Positions 8,990 through 18,195 of a stretch of 64,000 nt of DNA are shown here, piece by piece; the stretch's first letter is position 1; each line of letters begins with the position of its first letter. The stretch is from CAJXYS01 sp913063035 (GTDB lineage Bacteria; Pseudomonadota; Alphaproteobacteria; Rhodobacterales; Rhodobacteraceae). The notes under the pieces are model-generated. The model ran no database searches and was not told where the DNA came from. It saw only the letters and a program-made list of their open reading frames with translations. The position numbers and the translations under genes were made by a program. The stretch lies in the NCBI RefSeq assembly GCF_050586465.1, contig NZ_JBOCEG010000002.1, positions 422,406 through 486,405 of the forward strand, written 5' to 3'.

Positions 8990-9844
8990 TCACTCCTGCG
9001 CGGCCCTGTCGGCTTTCTCGTCGGCCTTGGCCCGATCCCAGAGCGCGTCCATCTCCGCGAGGTCCGAGTCCACGGGCGTGCGGCCATCCCGGGCGAGCGC
9101 CGACTCGATGGCGGCGAATCGGCGGGTGAACTTGGCGTTGGCGGCGCGCAGCGCGGCCTCGGGATCGATCCCGAGATGGCGGCCGAGATTCGCCATGACG
9201 AAGAGCAGGTCGCCGAACTCTTCCTCGATCTCGGCCTGGCCCAGGGTGTCGCGGGCCTCGACCAGCTCGCGGGCCTCCTCGGTGATCTTGTCGACGACCT
9301 GCGCGGTCGCCGGCCAGTCGAAGCCGACGCGCGCCGCGCGTTTCTGCAGCTTCACCGCGCGCAGCAGCGCCGGCAGGCCGAGTGCCACGCCGTCCAGCGT
9401 GCCGGCGCGGGCCTTGCCCGCCGCCGCGCGTTCGGCGGCCTTGATCGCTTCCCAGTCGCGGGTCTGCTGCTCGGGCGTCTTGTCGCGGCTTTCCCCGCCG
9501 AAGACATGGGGGTGACGCGCGATCATCTTGTCGGCAATGGCATTGGCGATGCTGTGGAAATCGAACCGGTCCTGCTCGGCACCCATCTCGGCGTGGTAGA
9601 CCACCTGCAACAGCAGATCGCCCAGCTCCCCCTCCAGCTCGTCCCAGGCGCCGCGCGCGATGGCGTCGGCCACCTCGTAGGCTTCCTCGATGGTGTAGGG
9701 CGCGATCGAGGCGAAATCCTGCGCGATGTCCCAGGGGCAGCCCGTTTCGGGGTCGCGCAGCCGGCGCATGATTTCCAGCAGCCGGGGCAAACCCCCGGCC
9801 GGATCGAGGCAAAGGCGCTGGCTTTCTGCGGGATCGGGGGGCAT
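8990..9844 (-). CDS. mazG: Nucleoside triphosphate pyrophosphohydrolase MazG
   Basis: House-cleaning enzyme that hydrolyses (d)NTPs to NMPs and PPi. The 284-residue protein has two all-alpha MazG repeats: the first with CPWDIAQDFASIAPYTIEEA and DELEGELGDLLLQVVYHAEM, whose EExxE/ExxD pattern binds magnesium, the second with EIEEEFGDLLFVMANLGRHL and the C-terminal NAKFTRRFAAIE. The ATG at 9844 gives an N-terminus of normal size. Start of a two-gene unit with the nucleoside hydrolase. Divergent from the M20 amidohydrolase with about 65 bp between the two starts. Confidence 0.94.
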   Translation of the reverse strand: MPPDPAESQRLCLDPAGGLPRLLEIMRRLRDPETGCPWDIAQDFASIAPYTIEEAYEVADAIARGAWDELEGELGDLLLQVVYHAEMGAEQDRFDFHSIANAIADKMIARHPHVFGGESRDKTPEQQTRDWEAIKAAERAAAGKARAGTLDGVALGLPALLRAVKLQKRAARVGFDWPATAQVVDKITEEARELVEARDTLGQAEIEEEFGDLLFVMANLGRHLGIDPEAALRAANAKFTRRFAAIESALARDGRTPVDSDLAEMDALWDRAKADEKADRAAQE

Positions 9845-9908
9845 TGCGGCGCCTCCGGCTTTGGTGGAAACTCGCGCGACTGAACACCAGCCACGCCCCG
9901 GAGTCCAC

Positions 9909-11087
9909 ATGCCCGTCATCAACAGCATTGCCGCCTTTGCCGACGATCTCGCGGCCTGGCGCCAGCATCTGCACCGCTGGCCCGAGCTGGGCTTCGACTG
10001 CCACGACACGGCCGGCTTCGTCGCCGCGCGGCTGCGCGAGTTCGGCGTCGACGAGATCCACGAGGGGATCGCGACATCGGGGCTCGTGGCGATCATCGCG
10101 GGGCAGGGGCCCGGCCCGACGATCGGGCTGCGTGCCGACATGGACGCGCTGCCCATCTCCGAGGGGACCGGCCTCGCCCATGCCTCCGAAATCCCGGGGC
10201 GGATGCATGCCTGCGGCCATGACGGGCACACGGCGATGCTGCTGGGGGCGGCCCGATACCTGGCCCAGACGCGGCGTTTCGCGGGCCGCGTCGCGCTCAT
10301 CTTCCAGCCGGCCGAGGAGGCGGGCGGCGGCGCCGAGGTGATGTGCCGCGACGGCGTGCTCGACCGGTTCGGCGTCGACCGCGTCTTCGCGATGCACAAC
10401 GCGCCCAACATGCCGGAAGGTGCCGTGGTGACGGCGCCCGGTCCGATCATGGCGGCGGTGGACAGCTTCGAGATCACCGTGACGGGCCAGGGCGGGCACG
10501 CCGCGCTGCCCCAGGAGGCGGTCGATCCGGTCGTGGCCGCGGTGCAGATCGCGCAGGCGATCCAGACGATCCCCGCGCGCAACGTCTCCGCCCATGACGC
10601 GCTGGTGATCTCGATCACCCAGATCCACACCGGCAGCGCCGACAACGTCATCCCCGCGACCGCGTGGATCAACGGCACGGTGCGCACGCTCGAGCGCGGG
10701 GTGCAGGATATCGTGCGCCGGCGCATGGCCGAGATATGCGCCGGGACCGGCGCCGCCTTCGGCTGCGAGGTCGCGCTGGACTACGCGCCGGGCTACCCGG
10801 CGACGGTCAACGACGCGGCAGAGGCGGGCGTTCTCGCCGACGCGGCGCGCGAGGTGGTCGGCCCGGGCGCCGTCACCGATGACGCGGGGCCCGAGATGGG
10901 GGCCGAGGATTTCGCGTTCATGCTGCAGGCGCGTCCGGGGGCCTACATGTTCCTGGGCCAGGGGCCCGGGGCGCCGCTGCATCACCCGGAATACGATTTC
11001 AACGATTCCGTGGCGCCGCTGGGCGCCAGCATCTTCGCCCGGCTCGTCGAGCGCAGCCAGCCCCCGGCGGAGGCCGCCGCCGGCTGA
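9909..11087 (+). CDS. M20 family amidohydrolase (hippurate hydrolase-like)
   Basis: Zinc-dependent cytoplasmic amidohydrolase of the M20D/hippuricase group, 392 residues. It shows LHRWPELGFDCHDT near residue 22, GLRADMDALPISE (about 76-88), MHACGHDGHTAMLLGAA with metal-binding HACGHDGH, QPAEEAGGGAEVM with the catalytic glutamate pair, a dimerisation insertion starting near 185 (SFEITVTGQGGHAALPQEAVDP) and the C-terminal EMGAEDFAFMLQ. Such enzymes deacylate N-acyl amino acids; exact substrate unknown. ATG at 9909 matches the conserved start. Convergent with the aminotransferase gene, with 3 bp between the stops. Confidence 0.93.
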   Translation: MPVINSIAAFADDLAAWRQHLHRWPELGFDCHDTAGFVAARLREFGVDEIHEGIATSGLVAIIAGQGPGPTIGLRADMDALPISEGTGLAHASEIPGRMHACGHDGHTAMLLGAARYLAQTRRFAGRVALIFQPAEEAGGGAEVMCRDGVLDRFGVDRVFAMHNAPNMPEGAVVTAPGPIMAAVDSFEITVTGQGGHAALPQEAVDPVVAAVQIAQAIQTIPARNVSAHDALVISITQIHTGSADNVIPATAWINGTVRTLERGVQDIVRRRMAEICAGTGAAFGCEVALDYAPGYPATVNDAAEAGVLADAAREVVGPGAVTDDAGPEMGAEDFAFMLQARPGAYMFLGQGPGAPLHHPEYDFNDSVAPLGASIFARLVERSQPPAEAAAG

Positions 11088-11090
11088 GCG

Positions 11091-12293
11091 TCAGGACAGC
11101 CCCGCGCAGAACGCCTGGATGCGCGTGCAGGCTTCGCGAAGCTGGTCGTCCGCCGCGGCATAGCTCACGCGGAAATTGGGCGAGAGCCCGAAGGCCTCGC
11201 CGAAGACCGCGGCGACGCCGGTTTCCTCCAGCAGCGCGGTGCAGAAATCCTGGTCGTCGTGGATATGGGTGCCGGCCGGCGTGGTCTTGCCAAGGCAGCC
11301 CGAGATGTCCGGGTAGACGTAGAAGGCGCCGTCCGGCACCGGGCAGGTGAGGCCCGCGGCGGCGTTCAGCATCTCGACCACCATGTCGCGGCGCCGTTCG
11401 AAGGCCGCGCATGCGGTGGACAGGTACGCCTGCGGCCCGGTCAGCGCCTCGACCGCCGCCCACTGGCTGATCGAGCAGGGATTGGTCGTCGATTGCGACT
11501 GCACCTTCTTCATCGCCGCGATCAGCTCTTCCGGCCCGCCGGCATAGCCGATGCGCCAGCCCGTCATGGCATAGGCCTTGGAGACGCCGTTGACGGTCAG
11601 CGTTCGGTCGTACAGCGACGGCGCGACCTCGGCCGGGGTGCAGAAGGCGAAGGGCGCGTAGGCGATATGCTCGTACATGTCGTCCGACATGACGTGGACA
11701 TGGGGGTGGCGTTCCAGCACGGCGGTCAGCGCCAGCAGGGCGTCGCGCCCGTAGCCCGCGCCGGTCGGGTTCGAGGGCGAGTTGAAGATGAACCACTTGG
11801 TGCGCTCGGTGATCGCGGCCTCGAGCGCCTCGGCGGTGATCCGGAAGCCGGTCTCGATCCCCGCCGGCACGATCACCGGCGTCCCGCCGGCCATCTTCAC
11901 CATGTCCGGGTAGCTGACCCAGTAGGGCGCCGGGATGATCACCTCGTCGCCCGGGTTCAGTGTCGCCATCAGCGCGTTGTAGAGCACCTGCTTGCCGCCG
12001 GTGGAGACCATGATCTGGCTCGCGTCGTAATCCAGCCCGTTGTCACGGCGGAACTTCTCGGCGATGGCGGATTTCAGTTCGGGGATGCCGTCGGGGGCGG
12101 TGTATTTCGTCTCGCCCGCCTCGATGGCACGGATCGCTGCCGCCTTGATGTTGTCAGGCGTGTCGAAATCGGGCTCGCCCGCGCCGAGGCCGATGATATC
12201 GCGGCCCTGCGCCTTGAGAGAGCGGGCGAGCGCCGTGACCGCCACGGTCGGCGAGGGTTTGACGCGCGAAAGCATGTCGGACAGGAAGGCCAT
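11091..12293 (-). CDS. aatA: Aspartate aminotransferase (class I, PLP-dependent)
   Basis: Transaminates aspartate and 2-oxoglutarate; alphaproteobacterial members of this subgroup often accept prephenate as well (family knowledge, not shown here). 400 residues. The PLP-binding lysine lies in NGVSKAYAMTGWRIGYAGG (about 235-253); GLGAGEPDFDTPDNIK, FNSPSNPTGAGY and NFRVSYAAADDQL, whose Arg binds the substrate carboxylate, are further signatures. ATG at 12293 gives the usual start MAFLSDMLSRVKPS. It is a single gene, divergent from the XRE regulator with 107 bp between the starts. Confidence 0.95.
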   Translation of the reverse strand: MAFLSDMLSRVKPSPTVAVTALARSLKAQGRDIIGLGAGEPDFDTPDNIKAAAIRAIEAGETKYTAPDGIPELKSAIAEKFRRDNGLDYDASQIMVSTGGKQVLYNALMATLNPGDEVIIPAPYWVSYPDMVKMAGGTPVIVPAGIETGFRITAEALEAAITERTKWFIFNSPSNPTGAGYGRDALLALTAVLERHPHVHVMSDDMYEHIAYAPFAFCTPAEVAPSLYDRTLTVNGVSKAYAMTGWRIGYAGGPEELIAAMKKVQSQSTTNPCSISQWAAVEALTGPQAYLSTACAAFERRRDMVVEMLNAAAGLTCPVPDGAFYVYPDISGCLGKTTPAGTHIHDDQDFCTALLEETGVAAVFGEAFGLSPNFRVSYAAADDQLREACTRIQAFCAGLS

Positions 12294-12400
12294 TGGGTCG
12301 GTCCCCGCGTTTGCAAAGTCACGGAGACCTGTCATAGGTTGCGCCGGGCGGGCGATCAAGGATGCAGGCCGCCCGCCGAGCGACAGGAGACGGATACCCG

Positions 12401-12805
12401 ATGAGCACATCTCTCGACGAGACAGCCGAAGGCTATTTCAGCAACGACACCGCCACCTTCGGGGACCGGGTCGCCGCCGCACGCGAGGCGCTGGGGCTGA
12501 GCCAGGCCGAGCTGGCCAAGAAGCTGGGCGTGAAACTGAAGACGGTCGGCGGCTGGGAAAACGACCTCAGCGAGCCGCGCGCCAACAAGCTGCAGATGCT
12601 GGCCGGCGTGCTGAACGTCTCCATCATGTGGCTGCTGACGGGCGAGGGCGACGGGCTGGACGGCCCGCTGGACGAGACACCCTTCGAGGCCAGCGTCAAC
12701 GACATCCTGATAGAGATGCGGCGGCTCAAGGGCGATTACGCGCGGCTGAACGATCGGCTGGGCCAGCTGGAGAAACGCCTGCGCGGCGCGCTGAAGGAGA
12801 GCTGA
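12401..12805 (+). CDS. XRE-family helix-turn-helix regulator
   Basis: A 134-residue probable DNA-binding protein. The HTH is at about residues 26-75 (DRVAAAREALGLSQAELAKK with VKLKTVGGWENDLSEPRANK). The C-terminal third, from about 105, is charged and heptad-like (ILIEMRRLKGDYARLNDRLG), suggesting a coiled coil for oligomerisation. A GACAGGAGA ribosome-binding site precedes the ATG at 12401. It is followed 2 bp later by sdhE, so it probably shares a message with the succinate dehydrogenase assembly factor; a link to respiration is inference only. Confidence 0.87.
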   Translation: MSTSLDETAEGYFSNDTATFGDRVAAAREALGLSQAELAKKLGVKLKTVGGWENDLSEPRANKLQMLAGVLNVSIMWLLTGEGDGLDGPLDETPFEASVNDILIEMRRLKGDYARLNDRLGQLEKRLRGALKES

Positions 12806-12807
12806 GC

Positions 12808-13068
12808 GTGTCCGAGACCCCCGAGACCCGGCTGAAGCGGCTCCGGATGCGGGCCTGGCGCCGCGGCACCAAGGAAATGGACCTGATCCTCGGCGGCTAT
12901 GCCGACACCCGTCTGGCCGGCCTCACCGGCGGCGCGCTCGATACCTTCGAGGCGCTGCTCGACGAGAGCGATCAGGAGCTCTACCGGTGGGTTTCGGGCC
13001 AGGACTCGCCCCCGCCGCGCTACCGTGACCTGGTGGCGGACCTGGCGCGCATGCCCGGCCGGGGCTAA
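12808..13068 (+). CDS. sdhE: FAD assembly factor SdhE
   Basis: Small soluble chaperone (86 residues) that promotes covalent flavinylation of succinate dehydrogenase SdhA. Family features are RLRMRAWRRGTKEMDLILGG, containing the RGxxE-type motif (RRGTKE, about 15-20), and the acidic/aromatic segment FEALLDESDQELYRWV. It starts with GTG at 12808, two bases behind the stop of the XRE gene, which is why ORF callers restricted to ATG may miss or overextend it. sdh genes themselves are not in the window. Confidence 0.92.
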   Translation: MSETPETRLKRLRMRAWRRGTKEMDLILGGYADTRLAGLTGGALDTFEALLDESDQELYRWVSGQDSPPPRYRDLVADLARMPGRG

Positions 13069-13148
13069 CCTGTCCGGGGGTTTACATATTTTTCGGGAAT
13101 TCGCTGGATTGTGACGCGTCAGGAAGCAGTCAAGACGCGGAGATCCCG

Positions 13149-13646
13149 ATGCACATGCAGGCGCCCCTCGCAGACCCGGCCGCGCGTGTCTTTCTCGACG
13201 ACTACGTCGAAACCCTGGCCCTGGTGGAGCGGCTGCACCGGCTGCTGATCGACGTCATCAAGGACGAGTTCGAGCGGCTCGGCGTGCTGGAGCTGAACGC
13301 GGTGCAGGCGCTTCTGCTGTTCAATATCGGCGATGCGGAGGTCACGGCCGGCGAGCTCAAGTCGCGCGGCTACTACCAGGGCTCGAACGTCTCCTACAAC
13401 CTCAAGAAACTGGTGGAGGCGGGCTACATGCACCACCAGCGCTGCGAGATCGACCGCCGCGCGGTGCGCGTCCGCCTGACCGCCAAGGGCCGGGGCATCC
13501 GCGACACGGTCGCGCAGCTCTTCGAGCGCCATGCCGAGGGAATCGCCCGGGCCGAGCTGATGGGCGAGCCGGGGCTCGGCGGCGTGAACGCCGCGCTCCG
13601 CCGCGTGGAACGCTACTGGAGCGATCAGATCCGCTATATTTACTGA
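13149..13646 (+). CDS. MarR-family winged-helix regulator
   Basis: A 165-residue winged-helix protein. The recognition region YYQGSNVSYNLKKLVEAGYM (about 77-96) and wing QRCEIDRRAVRVRLTAKG (about 98-116) are classic MarR features, and the helices on either side would dimerise. The close wording of these motifs to alphaproteobacterial LdtR-type regulators is from memory and should be treated as tentative. It lies about 190 bp upstream of hemA on the same strand. An alternative start is the ATG two codons further in. Effector and targets unknown. Confidence 0.85.
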   Translation: MHMQAPLADPAARVFLDDYVETLALVERLHRLLIDVIKDEFERLGVLELNAVQALLLFNIGDAEVTAGELKSRGYYQGSNVSYNLKKLVEAGYMHHQRCEIDRRAVRVRLTAKGRGIRDTVAQLFERHAEGIARAELMGEPGLGGVNAALRRVERYWSDQIRYIY

Positions 13647-13663
13647 GCAAATCCCGGCAAAGC

Positions 13664-13677
13664 TTGATCTGGCTCAA
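13664..13677 (+). promoter_or_regulatory. FNR/FnrL-like box upstream of hemA
   Basis: TTGAT-N4-CTCAA, one mismatch from the TTGAT-N4-ATCAA consensus of FNR-type regulators. It is 162 bp before the hemA start. In Rhodobacter, hemA is a known FnrL target (established knowledge), which makes this match more credible than a random one, but the second half-site is imperfect. Confidence 0.5.
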
Positions 13678-13838
13678 AGTGCAGCAATGTCGCAGCGGGC
13701 AAATATTCCATAGTCTGAATGGGTGTGGTTGATTATCGTGCCCGGAAACGACATGGTGGGCGCGCCTGGGCAAGGGCCAGCATGCGTCCTACATGAGACC
13801 GGGATCAGACCCGGCGCATCGACTGGAAGGGAGAGGCC

Positions 13839-15062
13839 TTGGATTACGCTGCCGCACTCGACACCGCCCTGAACCGTTTGCATGACGAGGGTCGGTACCG
13901 GACGTTTATCGACATCGAGCGTCGGAAGGGCGCCTATCCGAGCGCGGTCTGGCGTCGTCCTGACGGGACCGAGCAGGACATCGTTGTCTGGTGCGGCAAC
14001 GACTATCTCGGGATGGGCCAGCACCCTGCGGTTCTGTCCGCGATGCACGAGGCGATCGAGGCGACGGGCGCGGGATCCGGGGGCACGCGCAACATCTCCG
14101 GCACGACGGTCTACCACAAACGCCTCGAGGCGGAGCTGGCGGATCTTCACCGCAAGGAAGCGGCGCTGATCTTCACCTCGGCCTATATCGCGAACGAGGC
14201 GACGCTCTCGACGCTGCCGAAGCTGTTTCCGGGCCTCGTGATCCTGAGCGACGCGCTGAACCACGCCTCGATGATCGAGGGCATCCGGCACGGCAATTGC
14301 GAGAAGCACATTTTCCGCCACAACGACGTCGCGCATCTGCGCGAACTGCTCGAGGCGGTCGAGCCGGGCCGCCCGGTGGTGATCGCCTTCGAATCGATCT
14401 ACTCGATGGACGGCGATTTCGGGCCGATGCGCGAGATCTGCGACCTGGCCGAGGAGTTCGGCGCGCTGACCTATCTCGACGAGGTGCACGCGGTGGGCAT
14501 GTACGGCCCGCGGGGCGCGGGCGTGGCCGAGCGCGACGGCCTGATGGACCGGATCGACATCGTAAACGGGACGCTGGCCAAGGCCTACGGGGTGATGGGC
14601 GGCTACATCGCGGCGAGCGCGAAAATGTGCGACGCGATCCGCTCTTACGCGCCGGGCTTCATCTTCACGACCTCGCTGCCGCCGGCGGTGGCGGCGGGCG
14701 CGGCGGCATCGGTGGCGCATCTCAAGACCGACCAGCTGCTGCGCGACCGGCACCAGACGCAGGCGCGGATCCTGAAGATGCGGCTGAAGGGGCTGGGCCT
14801 GCCGCTGATCGACCATGGCAGCCACATCGTGCCGGTGCATGTCGGCAACCCGGTGAAGTGCAAGATGCTGTCGGACATGCTGCTCGAGGATTTCGGGATC
14901 TACGTGCAGCCGATCAACTTCCCCACCGTGCCCCGCGGCACCGAGCGGCTGCGCTTCACGCCCTCGCCGGTCCACGGGCCGGAACTGCTCGACGGCCTCG
15001 TGAAGGCCATGGACAGCCTCTGGGGACGCTGTGAGCTGAATCGCGCGCATCTTTCCGCCTGA
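13839..15062 (+). CDS. hemA: 5-aminolevulinate synthase
   Basis: Condenses glycine and succinyl-CoA to 5-aminolevulinate, the first step of the C4 tetrapyrrole pathway used by alphaproteobacteria. 407 residues. Signatures: WCGNDYLGMGQHPAVL, GSGGTRNISGTTVYH, the PLP-aspartate segment YLDEVHAVGMYGPRGAG, and the Schiff-base lysine in GTLAKAYGVMGGY (about 246-258). Translation starts with TTG at 13839, preceded by GGAAGGGAGAG, a strong ribosome-binding site; no ATG fits. An FNR-like box lies in the 190-bp upstream gap. Confidence 0.97.
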   Translation: MDYAAALDTALNRLHDEGRYRTFIDIERRKGAYPSAVWRRPDGTEQDIVVWCGNDYLGMGQHPAVLSAMHEAIEATGAGSGGTRNISGTTVYHKRLEAELADLHRKEAALIFTSAYIANEATLSTLPKLFPGLVILSDALNHASMIEGIRHGNCEKHIFRHNDVAHLRELLEAVEPGRPVVIAFESIYSMDGDFGPMREICDLAEEFGALTYLDEVHAVGMYGPRGAGVAERDGLMDRIDIVNGTLAKAYGVMGGYIAASAKMCDAIRSYAPGFIFTTSLPPAVAAGAAASVAHLKTDQLLRDRHQTQARILKMRLKGLGLPLIDHGSHIVPVHVGNPVKCKMLSDMLLEDFGIYVQPINFPTVPRGTERLRFTPSPVHGPELLDGLVKAMDSLWGRCELNRAHLSA

Positions 15063-15178
15063 TCCCGCAGCGAGTGGTGCGCCCATTCCCGGGCTGTGTT
15101 AAGCTTTTCGCCAATTAAGCCGAGTCTCGAATCAACGGCTGGCTGGGGAAGACGCATAGGCATGACGGGGCAGGGGCA

Positions 15179-16459
15179 ATGATCGGGCGGAAGACCGACC
15201 CGGACTCCGAGCAGGAGAACACCCTTCGCGGTTTCGATTCCTTCGAATTGAAACTCGGCGACATCATGCGTGGCGAACGGGCCACCATGGGCAAGTCCCT
15301 CCTGGACGTGCAGCGCGATCTGAAGATCAAGGCCACCTATATCGCCGCGATCGAGAATTCCGATCCCACCGCCTTCGAGACCAAGGGGTTCATCGCCGGA
15401 TATGTCCGGTCCTATGCCCGCTACCTCAATCTAGATCCCGACTGGGCCTACGAGACCTTCTGCGAGGAAAGCGCCTTCGACGGCGTCAATGGCGGGCTCG
15501 ACTCCCGGAAGCCGCAGGCCCGGAAAAGCGCCGCGAAACCGGCCCCGGCCGCGGCCGGTCGCGGCGGCGCCCGCGCGATGCAGGCGCAAGACCCGCTGGC
15601 CACGGCGCGCACGCGCTACGTGACCCCGCAATCAGCGGGTCTGCTGTCCCGGCTCGAACCCGCCGCGATCGGCTCGTCGCTGGTGCTGCTCGGCCTGATC
15701 GGCGTGCTTGGCTACGGCGGCTGGGCGGTCCTGCAGGAAATCCAGCGCGTTCAGTTCGCGCCGGTCGAGCAGGCCCCGGGCGTGGTGGCGACCCTCGACC
15801 CGCTGGACGAGGCCGTGAGCGGGGAAGCCGGCGATCCGGTGGCGACACAGATCGCCGGGATCGACAGCGCGCCCGAGACCAAGCTCGAACGGCTCTACCG
15901 TCCGCAGGAACTCGACGTGCCGGTGCTGGTCGCGCGCGACGGCCCGATCTCGACGCTCGATCCCGACCGGGTCGGGGCGCTGATCGACGCGGGCGATCCG
16001 CGCCGCCGCAGCGCCGGGGCGCTTTCCGTCCCCGCGCCCGCAGCGGACCCCACGCCGCCCGAGATCGCCGCGGCCGAGCCGGGCGCCGCACCCGGCGAGG
16101 TGCAGGTCACCCAGGACGTCACCCCCGAGGTCGAGATCTTCGCCGTGCGGCCGGCCTGGGTCCGGGTCACAGCGCCCGACGGCAACGTCATCTTCGAGAA
16201 GATCCTCGATGCCGGCGAACGCTATGCCCTGCCCGAGATGGACGGCGCGCCGCGGCTGCGGGCCGGCAATTCGGGATCGGTCTATTTCACGGTGGGCGCG
16301 CAGGTCTACGGCCCGGCCGGCCCGGGCACCAGCGTGGCCAAGCAGGTTTCGCTCGCGGCGGCAGATATCGCCGATGTCTACCAGGTCGCCGACCTGCCGC
16401 CCGAGGCCATGCCCGAGCCGCGCCCGAGCGTGGCCGAGAACCGCAGCGCGACGGACTGA
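15179..16459 (+). CDS. RodZ-like helix-turn-helix membrane protein (DUF4115)
   Basis: 426-residue protein with a cytoplasmic HTH_25 domain near the N-terminus (about 24-95; SLLDVQRDLKIKATYIAAIE and FIAGYVRSYARYLNLDPDW), a low-complexity linker, one membrane helix (about 160-185; IGSSLVLLGLIGVLGYGGWA), a long Pro/Ala-rich periplasmic linker and a C-terminal DUF4115 domain (about 315-400; IFAVRPAWVRVTAPDGNVIF). This architecture is that of RodZ, which couples MreB to the cell-wall machinery. It lies directly upstream of ispG, as is common in proteobacteria. ATG at 15179. Confidence 0.88.
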   Translation: MIGRKTDPDSEQENTLRGFDSFELKLGDIMRGERATMGKSLLDVQRDLKIKATYIAAIENSDPTAFETKGFIAGYVRSYARYLNLDPDWAYETFCEESAFDGVNGGLDSRKPQARKSAAKPAPAAAGRGGARAMQAQDPLATARTRYVTPQSAGLLSRLEPAAIGSSLVLLGLIGVLGYGGWAVLQEIQRVQFAPVEQAPGVVATLDPLDEAVSGEAGDPVATQIAGIDSAPETKLERLYRPQELDVPVLVARDGPISTLDPDRVGALIDAGDPRRRSAGALSVPAPAADPTPPEIAAAEPGAAPGEVQVTQDVTPEVEIFAVRPAWVRVTAPDGNVIFEKILDAGERYALPEMDGAPRLRAGNSGSVYFTVGAQVYGPAGPGTSVAKQVSLAAADIADVYQVADLPPEAMPEPRPSVAENRSATD

Positions 16460-16541
16460 CCGGTCGCGGGGCGTTGCCAGCCCGGCCCGGCGCGATTATC
16501 TAGGGCGCAGGGCCACCGGTAGACAGACACCCGAGGACGAG

Positions 16542-17672
16542 ATGAGCGTGAACGACGTGCGCCCCTGGCGCAGCATCCATCGCCGCAAGTCACGGCAGAT
16601 CCATGTGGGGCCGGTCCCGGTGGGCGGCGATGCGCCGATCACCGTGCAGACCATGACCAACACCCCCACCACCGACGTGCGCGCCACCATCGAACAGGTC
16701 CAGCGCTGCGCCGAGGCCGGCGCCGATATCGTGCGCATCTCCACCCCCGACGCCGACAGCGCCCGCGCGCTGAAGGAGATCGTCGCCGAGAGCCCGGTGC
16801 CCATCGTCGCGGACATCCATTTCCACTACAAGCGCGCCATCGAGGCCGCCGAGGCCGGCGCGGCCTGCCTCCGGATCAATCCCGGCAATATCGGCGATGA
16901 AAGCCGCGTGCGCGAGGTCATCCGCGCGGCCAAGGATCACGGCTGCTCGATCCGCATCGGGGTCAACGCCGGCAGCCTCGAAAAGCATCTGCTGGAAAAA
17001 TACCGCGAACCCTGTCCCGAGGCGATGATCGAGAGCGGGCTGGAGCATATCCGGATCCTCGAGGACAACGACTTCCACGAGTTCAAGATCAGCGTGAAGG
17101 CCAGCGACGTGTTCCTGTCGGCCGCGGCCTATATGGGCCTGGCCGAGGCGACGGACGCGCCGCTGCATCTCGGCATCACCGAGGCGGGCGGGCTCACCGG
17201 CGGCACGATCAAATCCGCGATCGGGCTTGGCAACCTGCTCTGGATGGGGATCGGCGACACGGTGCGCGTCAGCCTCTCGGCCGATCCGGTCGAGGAGGTC
17301 AAGGTCGGCTACGAGATCCTGAAATCGCTCGGGCTCCGGCATCGGGGCGTGAACATCATCTCCTGCCCGTCCTGCGCGCGGCAGGGCTTCGACGTGATCA
17401 AGACCGTCGAGCGGCTCGAGGACCGGCTGTCCCACATCAAGACCCCGATGAGCCTGTCGATCATCGGCTGCGTGGTGAACGGCCCCGGCGAGGCGCTGAT
17501 GACGGATGTGGGCTTTACCGGCGGCGGCGCCGGGTCGGGCATGGTCTACCTCGCCGGCAAGCAGAGCCACAAGATGTCGAACGACCAGATGATCGACCAC
17601 ATCGTCGAGCAGGTCGAGAAACGCGCCGCCGAGATCGAGGAGGGCAACGCGGCGCGCCCGGCCGCGGAATAG
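16542..17672 (+). CDS. ispG: 4-hydroxy-3-methylbut-2-enyl diphosphate synthase (flavodoxin)
   Basis: Iron-sulfur enzyme of the MEP isoprenoid pathway, 376 residues. The N-terminal TIM-barrel shows VGGDAPITVQTMTNTPTTDV and ADIHFHYKRAIEAAEAGA; the [4Fe-4S] ligands are in SCPSCARQGFD and in IIGCVVNGPGEA. The open frame extends far upstream through the rodZ-like gene, but ATG at 16542 behind GAGGACGAG gives the family start. Second gene of a likely unit with the RodZ-like gene; the DUF1499 gene follows after 4 bp. Confidence 0.97.
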   Translation: MSVNDVRPWRSIHRRKSRQIHVGPVPVGGDAPITVQTMTNTPTTDVRATIEQVQRCAEAGADIVRISTPDADSARALKEIVAESPVPIVADIHFHYKRAIEAAEAGAACLRINPGNIGDESRVREVIRAAKDHGCSIRIGVNAGSLEKHLLEKYREPCPEAMIESGLEHIRILEDNDFHEFKISVKASDVFLSAAAYMGLAEATDAPLHLGITEAGGLTGGTIKSAIGLGNLLWMGIGDTVRVSLSADPVEEVKVGYEILKSLGLRHRGVNIISCPSCARQGFDVIKTVERLEDRLSHIKTPMSLSIIGCVVNGPGEALMTDVGFTGGGAGSGMVYLAGKQSHKMSNDQMIDHIVEQVEKRAAEIEEGNAARPAAE

Positions 17673-17676
17673 GCGC

Positions 17677-18138
17677 TTGCGGATGTCCCTGACGATCCTG
17701 GGCGTTGCGGTCCTGCTGGGCATCGGCCTGCTGGGCTGGGTGCGCCTGGCACCCAGCGCACCCGGCACCTGGCATGTCGACCCGCTGGACGCGACCGGCA
17801 CGGGCAGGCCCAACGAGGTGTTCGTCCTGCCCGAGGGGGGCGACCGGCAGGCGCCGGTCTTCGATCTCTCGGCCAGCGAGCTGGCGCGCCGGGTCGACGA
17901 CATGGCGGCCGGCCGGCCGCGCACGTCCCGCCTGGCCGGCAGCCCGGAGACCGGCATGATGACCTATGTCCAGCGCAGCCGCTGGATCGGTTTCCCGGAT
18001 TACGTGACGGTCCGCGTGCTGCCCCGGGGGGACGACGCCGCGACGCTGGCGATCTGGTCGCGGTCGCGCTTCGGCCACTCGGACATGGGCGTGAACGCCG
18101 CCCGCGTCGACCGCTGGCTCGCGGCGCTGGCGCGCTAG
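17677..18138 (+). CDS. DUF1499 family membrane-anchored protein
   Basis: A 153-residue protein with one N-terminal hydrophobic segment (about 5-21; LTILGVAVLLGIGLLGW) that acts as a membrane anchor or uncleaved signal, followed by a DUF1499 domain ending in LAIWSRSRFGHSDMGVNAAR, the family's most conserved block. The function of DUF1499 is unknown. The longest form starts with TTG at 17677; ATG at 17683 two codons later is equally possible. It sits 4 bp after ispG in the same direction, so it is probably cotranscribed. Confidence 0.83.
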   Translation: MRMSLTILGVAVLLGIGLLGWVRLAPSAPGTWHVDPLDATGTGRPNEVFVLPEGGDRQAPVFDLSASELARRVDDMAAGRPRTSRLAGSPETGMMTYVQRSRWIGFPDYVTVRVLPRGDDAATLAIWSRSRFGHSDMGVNAARVDRWLAALAR

Positions 18139-18195
18139 CGCCGGCAGGCGGCGGCCGCGCTTGACGGCCCCGCCGCGATCGGAGAAACCCGGCCC

